Below, piece after piece: positions 1 to 10,200 of a stretch of DNA of 21,406 bases. The stretch spans positions 1-21,406 of the forward strand of contig CABUMF010000034.1 in assembly GCA_902492655.1 (NCBI GenBank), written 5' to 3'. Under the pieces are notes generated by a model. It did no database searches and had not been told where the DNA came from. It saw only the letters and a list, made by a program, of their open reading frames with translations. Source of the stretch: an uncultured Eubacteriales bacterium (lineage in GTDB: Bacteria; Bacillota; Clostridia; HGM11514). Each line of letters starts with the position of its first letter. Within the stretch, counting starts at the first letter, position 1. The position numbers and the translations under genes were made by a program.

Positions 1-2892
1 GGCGGAGTAGCAGGCTCTTGCGAAAGCATCACTATCACCGGCGGAATTGTTAAAGCAGAGAGCGAAATGGGTGCCGGTATAGGCAGCGGTCGTTGCGATA
101 CGGGGATGTTCGGCTACGACGGAGATATAACTATCAGCGGCGGTACTGTAACAGCAATAAGCGAATATTCTTCGGCTATCGGCAGCGGTTGGAGTTACGT
201 TGATCTCAAATATAACGGTAATATCATCATAAAAGGCGGACACGTCATTGCCCAATCTCTGTGTAAACTACCATCTGACTTAACCACATCGAGAGACGTT
301 ATCAAGGCAGCATTCACAATTGCTCCGAATTTGGAGAACTACGTAAATTACTATTGGCGTACCGATATGGAGCGTTCGTTTAAAACATACATATCTGGGT
401 CAAAATATAATCACAGTTCAAATCATTCTTATGTAGAGTTTTCCTATGGTTATACCTATACCGTTACGCTTGATCCGAATTATGAGGGCGGTATATCAGG
501 TACTCTTATTACTTCCTCGGACGGAAAGCCGGATCTGCCTGTCATCACCCGTGAGCTTTACGAACTTGTCGGCTGGTTCACTGATGCACAGGGCGGCGAT
601 GAAGTCACTGAGGATACCGGGTTCACGAAAAACAGCACCATATTTGCTCATTGGACATATGCATCCTATGATGTAATATTGAATACCAACGGTGCCGACT
701 CTTGTGACGAATTAACGGAATATACCTACAGCGTAGGAGCAACGCTCCCCATACCTGCAAAGGCAGGATTTACTTTTGGAGGTTGGTATGAAGATAGTGG
801 CTTCACAGGAGATGCCATAACGCAAATCAGCACAACAGACTCGGGCGAAAAGGTGTTTTACGCAAAGTGGATCGAAAAACCCGATGTACCTTTTTCCACC
901 GACGCTCAATCATACACATATAACGGAACGGCAAAGGCATTTGTGATTACGGGAACATCATTTACCGACTTTAGCGTTTCTTATACCCGTGACGGGCAAA
1001 CGGTTACCGCTCCCACAAATGCAGGCTCTTATGATGTAAACATAAAAAGAGCGGAGGATGCTACATATAAAGCTTTGGATGTGACTTTGACGGGTGGATT
1101 GATTATCAATCCAAAACCGGTTACGGCAAGCATATCTGCTATTTCGGATAAAACCTATACGGGCAGTGAAATCGAGCCTGCTGTTACAGCTTATGACGGC
1201 GATACCGAAATTCCTGCCGATGAATACACGGTAGCTTATTCTGATAACAAAAATGCAGGTACTGCAACGGTTACGCTTTCAGATAAAACAGGCGGTAACT
1301 ATGTTGTCAGCGGCAGTAAGACCTTTATCATTTTGCCAAAGTCTGTGACGGTAAGCATATCTGCTATCTCGGATAAAACCTATACGGGCAGTGACATCGA
1401 GCCTGCGGTTACGGCTTATGACGGCGAGACCGAAATTTCTGCCGATGAATACACGGTAGCTTATTCGGACAACAAAAATACAGGTACTGCAACGGTTACA
1501 CTTTCGGATAAAACAGGCGGTAACTATGTTGTCAGCGGAAGCGCAACCTTTATCATTTTGCCAAAGAACATTGAAGACGCTATCGTTACTTTAAACGGGG
1601 AATTGACCTACAACGGGGCAGAGCAGACTCAGGATGTTTCCGTCACACTTGCAGGTTTTGATCCCGTAACCTATGATATTTCGGGCAACAAACAGACCTA
1701 TGCCAACATAAACGGAAAATATTCCCTTACGGTTACGGGTAACGGTAATTTCACAGGTTCGAGGACTCTTGATTGGAGCATTGCCCAAGCAATTCCTGTC
1801 CAGAACTCTGCTAAAATGACAACGGCAAAGTCATTTGCGGAAAGAACTCTCGCCAAAGCCTTTGTTACTCAAGGTGAAATCCTCGGTATTGACGGAACAA
1901 CAGTTCTTGAAGGAACATTTGCATGGGTTGACAGCACGAAGGTAATAAGCGGGGAAACAACGGAGCAAATGATATTTACTCCCGAAGATATTAATTATGC
2001 TCCTATTACTATTGATGTTCCCGTAAGCACATATTCTTCGGGAAGTGCAAGAAGTACCGGAACAAAAAGTACAGAGTCTCAATATACCGTTAAATTTAAT
2101 ACTAACGGCGGAAATGATATAGCGAGTCAGACCGTTACAAAAAACAGTAAGGTGAACGAGCCGACAGCTCCCATAAAGGACGGATACACCTTTGACGGTT
2201 GGTACACCGACAGCGGATTTACAACCGAGTATGATTTTAATTCGGGCGTAACTAAGGATATTACGCTTTATGCAAAATGGACGGAAAAAGCAACAGAGCC
2301 CGAAACCCCGACAGAGCCGTCAAATGAGGAATGGAACAACCCGTTTACCGATGTTTCGGAAAAAGACTGGTTCTTTGAAAGTGTGAAATATGCAAACAAA
2401 AACGGCTTAATGCAAGGGACGACAAGCACCGTATTTTCACCGAACGAACCTCTCACCCGCGGTATGCTTGTATGCGTTCTATATCGCATGGAAGGTGAAC
2501 CTGCGGTTGATGGCAACATACCGTTTACAGATGTAGACGCAAACGCCTATTACGCAGATGCTGTTATTTGGGCAAGTCAGAACGGAATTATCAGCGGTGT
2601 ATCCGAAACGGAGTTCGCACCTGATGATAATATTATCCGTGAGCAGATTTCGGCAATCATGTTCAGATTCGCAAAATATAAGGGGTATGATGTCAGCGTT
2701 GGCGAAAGCACGAATATTCTTTCATACACCGATTTTGACGAGATTTCAGAATATGCGATTCCTGCAATACAATATGCGGTCGGAAGTGGGTTGATGTTGG
2801 GTAAAACCGAAAGCACGATCAACCCGAAAGATTTTGCCACAAGAGCCGAAATTGCGGCAATACTGCAAAGATTTATTGAGGGCAACAAATAA
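1..2892 (+). CDS. Repeat-rich surface protein with InlB-type, MBG-like and three SLH domains (5' partial)
   Basis: The frame is open to base 1, so the N-terminus and signal peptide lie outside the window; 963 residues are visible. The first ~85 residues carry ITITGG/AGIGSG-type repeats of the kind predicted to form beta-helices. Two InlB B-type (Listeria-Bacteroides) repeats follow at about nt 457-660 and 667-876, each ending in GWF/GWY...AHW/AKW, with a third at about 2083-2283. Between them are MBG-like beta modules with TYTG and AGTATVT motifs, two of them in a near-identical 225-bp tandem. Three SLH domains at about 2338-2886 carry FTDV...YAV/YAN...R motifs and should anchor the protein to secondary cell-wall polymer. 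The stop is TAA at 2890-2892. The role is probably adhesion or cell-envelope function, but the ligand cannot be told. The domain calls are strong. Confidence 0.9.
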   Translation, partial: GGVAGSCESITITGGIVKAESEMGAGIGSGRCDTGMFGYDGDITISGGTVTAISEYSSAIGSGWSYVDLKYNGNIIIKGGHVIAQSLCKLPSDLTTSRDVIKAAFTIAPNLENYVNYYWRTDMERSFKTYISGSKYNHSSNHSYVEFSYGYTYTVTLDPNYEGGISGTLITSSDGKPDLPVITRELYELVGWFTDAQGGDEVTEDTGFTKNSTIFAHWTYASYDVILNTNGADSCDELTEYTYSVGATLPIPAKAGFTFGGWYEDSGFTGDAITQISTTDSGEKVFYAKWIEKPDVPFSTDAQSYTYNGTAKAFVITGTSFTDFSVSYTRDGQTVTAPTNAGSYDVNIKRAEDATYKALDVTLTGGLIINPKPVTASISAISDKTYTGSEIEPAVTAYDGDTEIPADEYTVAYSDNKNAGTATVTLSDKTGGNYVVSGSKTFIILPKSVTVSISAISDKTYTGSDIEPAVTAYDGETEISADEYTVAYSDNKNTGTATVTLSDKTGGNYVVSGSATFIILPKNIEDAIVTLNGELTYNGAEQTQDVSVTLAGFDPVTYDISGNKQTYANINGKYSLTVTGNGNFTGSRTLDWSIAQAIPVQNSAKMTTAKSFAERTLAKAFVTQGEILGIDGTTVLEGTFAWVDSTKVISGETTEQMIFTPEDINYAPITIDVPVSTYSSGSARSTGTKSTESQYTVKFNTNGGNDIASQTVTKNSKVNEPTAPIKDGYTFDGWYTDSGFTTEYDFNSGVTKDITLYAKWTEKATEPETPTEPSNEEWNNPFTDVSEKDWFFESVKYANKNGLMQGTTSTVFSPNEPLTRGMLVCVLYRMEGEPAVDGNIPFTDVDANAYYADAVIWASQNGIISGVSETEFAPDDNIIREQISAIMFRFAKYKGYDVSVGESTNILSYTDFDEISEYAIPAIQYAVGSGLMLGKTESTINPKDFATRAEIAAILQRFIEGNK
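1111..1560 (+). repeat. 225-bp in-frame tandem repeat (two copies)
   Basis: Copy 1 is 1111-1335 and copy 2 is 1336-1560, each 75 codons, with no indels and about 21 differences by eye (roughly 91% identity). Both start at CCAAA and end at TTTATCATTTTG. Each encodes one MBG-like module. Inference: recent duplication inside the surface-protein gene, so copy number may vary between strains. Confidence 0.9.
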
Positions 2893-2917
2893 AATAAAAT
2901 AAAATAGGATTTCAGCG

Positions 2918-2950
2918 GCCCCGTATGAATTTACAAACGGGGCTTATTCT
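2918..2950 (+). terminator. Terminator of the SLH protein gene
   Basis: A 7-bp GC-rich stem, GCCCCGT (2918-2924) with ACGGGGC (2937-2943), has a 12-nt loop and is followed by TTATTCT. It lies 25 bp after the stop codon. The U-tract is modest, so efficiency is uncertain. Confidence 0.65.
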
Positions 2951-2953
2951 ACA

Positions 2954-2986
2954 GGCAAAACCCACCATTTTGAGGTGGGTTTTGCC
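2954..2986 (+). repeat. Perfect 13-bp hairpin, second terminator or structural repeat
   Basis: GGCAAAACCCACC (2954-2966) pairs perfectly with GGTGGGTTTTGCC (2974-2986) around a 7-nt loop. No clear T-run follows (CTTATATA). It sits 10 bp after the first hairpin and may be a back-up terminator, a transcript-stabilising stem or a dispersed element. Confidence 0.6.
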
Positions 2987-3016
2987 CTTATATATTAGAT
3001 TATTTATCATTTCCCC

Positions 3017-3045
3017 TTGAAGTTTCCTTACATCTATGCTATAAT
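3017..3045 (+). promoter_or_regulatory. Sigma-A-type promoter upstream of the ceramidase-like gene
   Basis: TTGAAG (3017-3022) and TATAAT (3040-3045) are separated by 17 bp. Transcription should begin near 3052, leaving a leader of about 150 nt before the ATG at 3203. The rest of 2987-3202 holds no gene I can support: only a 31-codon ATG frame (3087-3182) without a ribosome binding site. Confidence 0.65.
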
Positions 3046-3202
3046 GATTAGTGTAAAATATGAACTTATCAAAATGATATTAGATTATGTGGATGTTACA
3101 TCACCTTAAACGATTATCAAGAAAATATATACAAAACTGCCGCAGATTAGCAACCTCATCACTGATTGTGTCAATGCTATAGCGGCGGAACGGAGACAAA
3201 CT

Positions 3203-4546
3203 ATGACAATTAAAGCAGGATTTTCAAAGATTTGCATCAACCCGCCCCTCGGTGCGCCGATTGCGGGGTATTATATGCCAAGATTTGTCAAAGGAATTCT
3301 TGACGACATATATGTAAGAGCTGTTTCTTTTGATGATGGCAAAAAAAGGGCAGTTATAGTCACTCTTGACTTGTGCGAACTTACGGCAGAGCAGTTTGCT
3401 CTTTATAAAAAAACCATTTCGGAATTTTGTGATATTCCATGTGAGGCTGTTTTTGTCACCTGCTCTCACACCCACACCGGGCCCATTATAGGCAAGGACT
3501 ATGCTACAGAGCTTTGCAGTGACCCGTCATATGACAAGCATCTCACCATGTGTATCCGAGATGCCGCAGCCTTCGCTCTTAAAGACCTTAAGCCTGCCCG
3601 TATGTACAGCGCAAAAAGCGAAGCAAATAGAATATCATTTATCCGCCGCTATCGCATGAAGGATGGTAGCGTTAAGACTAATCCGGGTGTTTTCAATCCG
3701 GAAATTGACCACCCTCTCGGCACACCCAATGAAACCGTCAAGCTCATCAAGCTTGTGCGTGACGGTGCCGATGATATTTGCCTCGTAAACTTCGGAACCC
3801 ACCCCGACACAGTTGGCGGAGAATACATAAGCGGCGATTGGCCGGGATATGTGTGCTCAGGATTAGAGGCGGCTGTACCGGGTACAAAGTGTATGTTTTT
3901 ACTTGCTCCTCAGGGAGATGTTAACCACGTTAATATAAATCCCACTCCGGGAGAAGCATCAATTTCAACTATAGACTTTGACGATGTTCCCCGCAGCCTT
4001 GAGCATACCAAGCACATGGCAAGGGTTATTGTTGGCGCAGTGTTGTCTGTTTATACAATAGCAGAGGAGGTAAACAGCGGAGATATAAGCTATGCAATAA
4101 AGGCTGTGAGAATAGCTTCCAATCAGCAAAATGACCGCCTTGATGAAGCAAAAAAGATAAATGAGCTTTACTTAAGCGGCAGAGCAAACGAACTTCCCTA
4201 TGAAGGAATGGAGCTCACCACCGTTGTTGCCGAAGCTGAAAGAATTATTAATCTTTCAAACGGACCAGAAGATTTTGAGTTCGTATTGTCTGCTCTCAAG
4301 GTTGGCGATTTGGTGTTTGGAGGGTTGCCGGGTGAACCTTTTACCGAGATTGCCAACAGAATATATGAGGGCTCTCCCTTTGGCAATACAATTCTCTGCT
4401 GCTTATCCAATTCAGCCGGCCCTTACTTCCCAACAAGCAAGGCATATTCCGAAGGCGGCTATGAAGCCCGCTCGTCTACTCTGAAACCCGGCGGTGACAA
4501 TATTATTGTTGACGGAATGTGTGCGCTTTTAAATGAGATAAAGTAA
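3203..4546 (+). CDS. Neutral/alkaline ceramidase-like hydrolase (N-terminal domain family)
   Basis: This 447-residue protein begins with a GFSKICINPPLG segment. It has the zinc-site signature SHTHTGP (residues 88-94), a second conserved histidine in NFGTHPDTVGG (about residue 200), and QGDVNHVN near 238. These match the N-terminal catalytic domain of neutral/alkaline non-lysosomal ceramidases, which cut the amide bond of ceramide. It is shorter than classical secreted ceramidases (about 650 residues or more), lacks the C-terminal immunoglobulin-like domain and has no signal peptide, so it is probably cytoplasmic. Bacterial relatives of this length are largely uncharacterised, and the substrate may be another N-acyl compound. 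GGAG at 3192-3195 supports the start. The gene has its own promoter. Confidence 0.85.
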   Translation: MTIKAGFSKICINPPLGAPIAGYYMPRFVKGILDDIYVRAVSFDDGKKRAVIVTLDLCELTAEQFALYKKTISEFCDIPCEAVFVTCSHTHTGPIIGKDYATELCSDPSYDKHLTMCIRDAAAFALKDLKPARMYSAKSEANRISFIRRYRMKDGSVKTNPGVFNPEIDHPLGTPNETVKLIKLVRDGADDICLVNFGTHPDTVGGEYISGDWPGYVCSGLEAAVPGTKCMFLLAPQGDVNHVNINPTPGEASISTIDFDDVPRSLEHTKHMARVIVGAVLSVYTIAEEVNSGDISYAIKAVRIASNQQNDRLDEAKKINELYLSGRANELPYEGMELTTVVAEAERIINLSNGPEDFEFVLSALKVGDLVFGGLPGEPFTEIANRIYEGSPFGNTILCCLSNSAGPYFPTSKAYSEGGYEARSSTLKPGGDNIIVDGMCALLNEIK

Positions 4547-4573
4547 ACAAATTTATGATAGGAGGGACGCACA

Positions 4574-5719
4574 ATGAAAAAATTATTTTCAATGCTATTA
4601 ATTTTTACAAGTATTATGATTATATCAACAAATGCATTTGCTGCCAACGGAGATATTGCAGGTCATATATATTCAACGGACATTCGTGCATATATAAACG
4701 GTGTTGAGGTTGAGTCATATAACATAGGCGGTAAAACAGCCGTAGTAATTGAGGATATAATCAAAGAAAATTCACATGAGTATATTTATGATGATTCAAC
4801 ACGCACATTAAAGTTCTTTTCATTAAACCCCCTTTATCTTGTTGAGAAGAAGGCAGAAAACAAAACTAAGCCCGGTAAGATAATAGGCAATATATACGAA
4901 ACTGATATTAAAACATCCATTTACGATGTTACCGTTCCAACTTACAATATCGGCGGAAAAACTGCTGTTGCAATAGAAAATTTGGGGTATGACGGTGCAT
5001 TTTCACCAATCGGCGGAAAATTTGTTTGGAATGAAAAAGATCGCACAATCAGTCTTGAATTTTTGTATGAAAGCGGGTACAATATTTCGGAGGATAAGAA
5101 TATCAATATAACCGCAAACGAAAATATGACCGAAGCAGAAGCGACATTTGAGCAACTGTTTCATTGCGGTGGGAATCAGCAACACTTCAGTTTTCCTGAC
5201 TATGTAACAGATGATGCAAATATAGAAGTAGTACTGCCTATAAAAGCTGAGGGTGAAATAATTGGATATTATTTCCGTAGGCCGTCAAAACAAAATAAGT
5301 TTACTGCTTTTACCTATTATTATCCCGAAAAACTTGAAGAAGCTGAAAAAATCTATACACCGGCTCCATATAAAACAAGAGAAGAAATTATCGGGCATTT
5401 TACGGGAGTTCATTCTTCAGGAGTACCTGTGGAACGATTTGATACCGATGATTATTCCTTTGTTTATATATCGGTAGCCGGAACATCGTGGACTTCGTAC
5501 AATCTTGTGCAGGCTTATGATGATGGAACATATATTGATTATCGTGACAAAATCGCTATGCAAAATCGTTCGCCGATGAATTTGTTGATTGACAGAGAAA
5601 ATGAAAAAGTTACATTCAGGCATGTTGACCGATATAATCATGATTGGTTTACGGATTATGAGATAGATTTAAAATCAGGTACAATAAAAGAGATAGAAAC
5701 AGAGGATTTATCTGATTGA
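4574..5719 (+). CDS. Secreted protein with two stalk-like repeats, paralogue 1
   Basis: This 381-residue protein has a clear signal peptide (MKK, hydrophobic core, AFA-A cleavage near residue 23). Two homologous modules follow at residues ~26-85 and ~101-165. Each has GxIxGxIYxTDI, a strand pair, then YNIGGKTAVxIE and a closing W/Y-D-x-x-x-RT/RTI strand. The pattern resembles the copper-amine-oxidase N-terminal-like 'stalk' modules common in exported Bacillota proteins, but I cannot assign a catalytic function. Residues ~180-381 are a separate domain without motifs known to me. A strong AGGAGG (4560-4565) precedes the ATG. Only 27 bp separate it from the ceramidase-like gene, so co-transcription is likely. 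It is followed 10 bp later by a paralogue. Confidence 0.8.
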   Translation: MKKLFSMLLIFTSIMIISTNAFAANGDIAGHIYSTDIRAYINGVEVESYNIGGKTAVVIEDIIKENSHEYIYDDSTRTLKFFSLNPLYLVEKKAENKTKPGKIIGNIYETDIKTSIYDVTVPTYNIGGKTAVAIENLGYDGAFSPIGGKFVWNEKDRTISLEFLYESGYNISEDKNINITANENMTEAEATFEQLFHCGGNQQHFSFPDYVTDDANIEVVLPIKAEGEIIGYYFRRPSKQNKFTAFTYYYPEKLEEAEKIYTPAPYKTREEIIGHFTGVHSSGVPVERFDTDDYSFVYISVAGTSWTSYNLVQAYDDGTYIDYRDKIAMQNRSPMNLLIDRENEKVTFRHVDRYNHDWFTDYEIDLKSGTIKEIETEDLSD

Positions 5720-5729
5720 GAAGTGAGAT

Positions 5730-6899
5730 ATGAAAAAGTTATTAGCAAGTATATTATCAATACTGATTATTCTTCCAATATCATCAACCGTTTTAGCAAC
5801 CAACGGTGATGTTGCAGGATATATATATTCTACTGATATATTAGCTTATGTAAATGACAAACCTATTGAAAGCTATAATATTGGTGGTAAAACTGCAATT
5901 ATAACGGAAGATTTGGCAACAGGTGAAGTTAACTACGGTTTTGATGTGTGGTACGAGGATGAAAGCCGTAAGCTGACAGTTAATTCCAAAGCTTACAGCG
6001 GCTATGGCGAATGTGATGTTAAACGAGGAACTGTAGGTAAAATAACCGGGAAAATATATGAAACGGATATAAAGGTTTTTTTCAACGCAAAAGAGGTTCA
6101 AGGATATAACATTGGCGGAAGAACCGCTGTGTGCATAGAGGACTTGGGAGTAGTTACAGAAGATAGCAAGAACTATACATACGGATACTCGGATTATATG
6201 TGTAATTTCACATGGGATAATGACACCAGAACTGTTAAACTCAACACTTTTTTATCAAACGACGAAAGTATTGCCGATTATATTGCTCCAAAAGTTGAAT
6301 TAACATACACCGATGATGTGCTATCTATGTCATTTGACCAATTAAATAGTCATAGAAGACTACCGGACACTATTGCTTATTCTGATGAATTTTTAGCGGA
6401 TACTTATAGAATAAAACCATTATATCTTTACGGTGAAGAAATAGGGTTAATGTATTTGACTTGGAACGGAAGATGCTATTCTAAGCTTGACAAACATAAA
6501 ATACATAAAGCATCCAAAGAAATATCTGATGTTTTGAGTTATGATGAAGCTCTTTCATTTATTGAGGATAATTTCAACATCATTGACACAAGAGAAAACG
6601 AAAATGCAAAGTTTTTCCTTGTCGATAATAAAGAAACGGGTTTTAGATATTTGCTTGCAGCACAAAAGACCAAAGGTTTGTTAGTTCGTAAGGCAGATCC
6701 TAAAGCAACATTGGAAGAAGACGAAAACGGTATAACATTCCTTTCTTCATACACTGCAGGACCTCCGGGTTCAGGCATAGTACAGGTTACAGAATATTTT
6801 ATGGATGAAGAATTTGATTTTGACGGATACATTAAAAACTATGAGAATTCTTTAACTGAAGAAGAAATACGACTGTTAAACTCACAAACCGAAGAATAA
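5730..6899 (+). CDS. Secreted protein with two stalk-like repeats, paralogue 2
   Basis: This 389-residue paralogue of the preceding gene has the same signal peptide layout (MKKLLASILS..., cleavage near VLA-T) and the same two modules: GDVAGYIYSTDI...YNIGGKTAI at ~27-60 and GKITGKIYETDI...YNIGGRTAV at ~103-135. The C-terminal ~210 residues differ strongly from paralogue 1 but are of similar length. It starts 10 bp after the previous stop, with only a weak ribosome binding site (GAAGTGAG), so translation may depend on coupling. Function is unknown. The pair looks like a tandem duplication whose effector halves have diverged. Terminator 7094-7135 probably ends this operon. Confidence 0.8.
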   Translation: MKKLLASILSILIILPISSTVLATNGDVAGYIYSTDILAYVNDKPIESYNIGGKTAIITEDLATGEVNYGFDVWYEDESRKLTVNSKAYSGYGECDVKRGTVGKITGKIYETDIKVFFNAKEVQGYNIGGRTAVCIEDLGVVTEDSKNYTYGYSDYMCNFTWDNDTRTVKLNTFLSNDESIADYIAPKVELTYTDDVLSMSFDQLNSHRRLPDTIAYSDEFLADTYRIKPLYLYGEEIGLMYLTWNGRCYSKLDKHKIHKASKEISDVLSYDEALSFIEDNFNIIDTRENENAKFFLVDNKETGFRYLLAAQKTKGLLVRKADPKATLEEDENGITFLSSYTAGPPGSGIVQVTEYFMDEEFDFDGYIKNYENSLTEEEIRLLNSQTEE

Positions 6900-6917
6900 A
6901 ACTATAAGATACATTTG

Positions 6918-7066
6918 ACTGATTTTATTATGAATACAGCAAAAAGTATATATGCAATAATGAATTTATTCAATCAATAGCAAAAATTATGCTGTCATTG
7001 CGCAAACCTTAAGTACAAAAAAACAGCTCTTTTGCACTTAGGCACGTTGATGAAATAAAAGAATAC
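6918..7066 (+). pseudogene. Fragment of an AraC-family regulator gene (duplicate of 10821-10969)
   Basis: This 149-bp stretch aligns without gaps to 10821-10969 inside the AraC gene, with about 10 differences by eye (roughly 93% identity). It encodes the inter-domain linker, from YYEYSKKYICNNEF to EIKEY, but carries an in-frame TAA where the intact copy has TCA. It has neither the cupin domain nor the helix-turn-helix. It lies in the 359-bp gap between the stalk-like gene and the beta-galactosidase gene and is clearly non-functional as a protein. The remainder of the gap (7136-7258) has no recognisable gene. Confidence 0.88.
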
Positions 7067-7093
7067 ATATTGATAAATCCGATTTTTAAGGGC

Positions 7094-7135
7094 GCAGCAA
7101 AACGATTTTTTAAATCGTTTTGCTGCATCTTTTTT
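7094..7135 (+). terminator. Strong rho-independent terminator
   Basis: GCAGCAAAACGATTT (7094-7108) pairs perfectly with AAATCGTTTTGCTGC (7112-7126), a 15-bp stem with a 3-nt loop, followed by ATCTTTTTTA. The U-tract is on the plus strand only, so it should stop transcription from the 3203-6899 genes before it runs antisense into the beta-galactosidase gene. Confidence 0.88.
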
Positions 7136-7258
7136 ATTGGCTGAAGAAAAACAGTACAGAATCGGCAAGCTGAGGCAAGATAACCCACTGAAATTTTGTT
7201 CTGTATGAATTTTCTGCGTAGAAAAAACTGTGGGTGTAAAACAGGGGAGTTTTCCTGC

Positions 7259-10200
7259 TTAATCCTTGTTTATGTTACATTCGATGACGCTTTTGACCTC
7301 TTTTTTAATATCAAATTTATAAGTTTCGGACAGTTTCTCCGTTTTTGTGCAGAACTCAGTTCTTGAAAGCGTCAATGCTTCAGCTTCGTCAGGACAGATT
7401 CCGAAAACAAATCGGAAGCTGTGAGGTCTGAGCTCATAGCATTCCTCAGGATTCGGACCGCAGGAATGACTTCCCAGTCCACGCATTTTATAGTCAATAT
7501 AAAGATACTTGTGTTTGGACTTTTTAAGCTCGTTTCTGTGACGCGCTTTTTCTAAATCTTCCATGGAAAAGTCGTGGCAGGAAAAATCGAATTTGTCTGC
7601 GCCGATAATCGTAAATGCCTTGTTTTCTCCCGAAAGTGCCGCAAAGAATGTTTCTGTCCTCGTTCCGCATTCCTGGGGTATGTCATACATGAAATTCATA
7701 TCGCTAACCGGCAGCTTATAAAGTCCGAAATTACAATGTGATTTTCTGTCTGAATAATTTTCCTCAGGCCCTCTTCCGTACCATTTGACATCATTGTAGC
7801 TTTCGTCCATCTCAAAGCACACACCGATTCTGGGTAATGCCTCAGGAAGGCAGCCGAAGGGTTCGCCTTTATATTCCACAAGCACAAATCCACCCTCGTA
7901 AATGCGGTAAATCAGTTGTATGTTAAATCCGGCAAAGCGCGCGACCGGAAGAGCTTTTCCTTTTACCGAAATCTTTATACAGTTGACCTCTTCCTCAGCC
8001 TTTACAGATTGAGCAAAAAAATCAAAATGCTTTAAAAATACCGAATTCCACTTATCTATCCACCGGGTTGCTAAACCCACCACTCCGTCGTTGTCGATAG
8101 GGGCACGGTAAAAATTCAGTTTCATGGGTGCATTGAGAAGTATTTTTCCTTTACATTCATAGTACGAAATCAAGCCTTTTTGGAATTTTATCTTAAATTC
8201 GCCGCCGTCCAGAGTTAGATTTTCGCCTTCCGGAATTATCTTAGTGCAAGGTTTTTTCGGCAGATATGCCTTTTTTTCGTTTTCGCCGATAAAGACCTGT
8301 TTATATGCGATTTCATAGCCGTTGTCGTCATAAAATCTAAGATTTACATAATACTTTGCTCCGTATGTTTTTTCGGAAATATGGGTATCTATCGGGAGTT
8401 CCTGCTCCGAATACGGCTCAATCGCAGGCAGTTGCATTTCTCCGCTTTTTAAAATCATATAGTCCTCACAAATTTCCCACTTCAGATATACATAATCAAG
8501 CGATCTGAAATCGTTTGTGTTCATGATTTTGATTTTGTTGCTTTCATATGTTATGTAGCAGGGTGACAGCACATTTTTGCAGTCTCTGAGCGAAGGCTTG
8601 GGCGTTCCGTCAGATAGGCAGTAGCCGTCCATAGTGAAATTTGACCAATGGTTATAGTCTCCGAAATCACCGCCGTATTGGTAAAAGGCATTGCCTTCGG
8701 CATCACAGCAGTAGAAGCCGTGGTTTTTATACTCCCATACATAACCTCCGATAATATGACGGTTTCGGTAAACATAGTCCCACGTATCCTCCATCAGCCC
8801 CGGGCTGTTTCCCATAGCATGACCGTACTCTAACAATATCACGGGTTTTCCCTGCGCAGGATAGCTCATGAGCGATTCCAATGTGAAATATCCGTTTGAA
8901 CGAAAATCACAGATTTCCGGATTTTTCGAGTTATCCATTGTATTATAAACAGGTATATTTCCAAGCTTATTTTTTATATAATGTACGCACTCTTCTATAT
9001 TTTCACCTCGCCCGTGTTCATTACCTATTGAGCGGATGATTATACAGGTTTCGTTTTTGTCTCGCTCTGTTATTCTCTCGGTTCTGTTTAAATAGGCTCT
9101 AAGCCACTCTCGCTGCTTTGAAATATATCCCTGGTCGCCTACAGCTTCGCACCCGTGAGTTTCAATATCTCCCTCATCCATAACGTAAAATCCCAGCTCG
9201 GAGGCTATTTCATAAAATGCCGGATTGTTTGGATAATGGGCGCATCTGATTGCGTTGAAATTGTGCTCTTTCAGCGTTTTCAGCTCATTTTCTATTAGCT
9301 CAACGGTAATTGCTCTGCCGTTTTTCGGGTCATGCTCATGACGACAGATGCCTTTAATAGTAACAGGCGTGTCGTTTACCAACAGCTTGTTTCCTTCTGT
9401 TCTTTTTTCAGTAAAACCGATTTTTTTTGAATGTATTTCTAACGGCTTACCGTCTTTTAAAAGCGTAAGATAAGCGTTGTACAAAAACGGCTCTTCGGCA
9501 TTCCATTTTTTTGCATTATTTATTTCAAACGCAAAACTCAAATGCTTTTCAGCAAGTTTTTCGGCAACCTGTCCGTCAGCCTCGGCTTTTACGGTGCAGT
9601 CTTTCAGCCCCTCGCCGTCAAGCGTTACATCAATCAGAATTTTGTTCTGTTCTGTACGAATGTAATAATCAAAAATATAATTTTCAGAGAGATTAAAAAT
9701 CATAACGTCGCGAAAAATACCGTTTGCAAGCAGCATATCCTGATTTTCCAGATATGTTGCGTCGCTGTATGTAAATACCTTTACGCATAGGAGATTTTCG
9801 CCGTCAACGGCTTTGTCCGAAATGTCAAATTCAGCCGGCAGCCTGCTGCCTTTTGAAAATCCGATGTATTCTCCGTTCAGATACACAAAGAATGCATTGT
9901 CAACCCCGCCGAAATAAAGAATTGTCCGCTCGGTCTTTTTTAAATTAAATTTCTTCCTGTAATAGCCAACCGGGTTCTTGCAGGATACAAACGGCGGATT
10001 AAAAGGTATCGGATAGACAACATTCGGATAAGTCGGTTTTGAATAGCCTCTGTACTGCCACATGGACGGAACATCTATAACATCCCAGTCATCATCATTT
10101 AAGCACGGAAGAAAGAAGTCATCGACACAGTCCTCATCCTTATATAAAAATTTAAAATCCCCGTTTAATACACAAATCAGCTCCGATTTCTCTTTATTCC

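Noticed and set aside
2954..2986. Hairpin as part of a CRISPR or transposon end
   Set aside because: It occurs once, with no second copy, no spacer pattern and no transposase in the window.
3087..3182. 31-codon ATG frame with a basic sequence in the leader of the ceramidase-like gene
   Set aside because: It has no ribosome binding site or recognisable similarity; short frames of this size are expected by chance.
7155..7235. Interleaved inverted repeats (TACAGAA/TTCTGTA and ACCCAC/GTGGGT) that could form a pseudoknot
   Set aside because: The stems are only 6-7 bp with long loops in AT-rich intergenic DNA. No riboswitch or RNA family is recognised.
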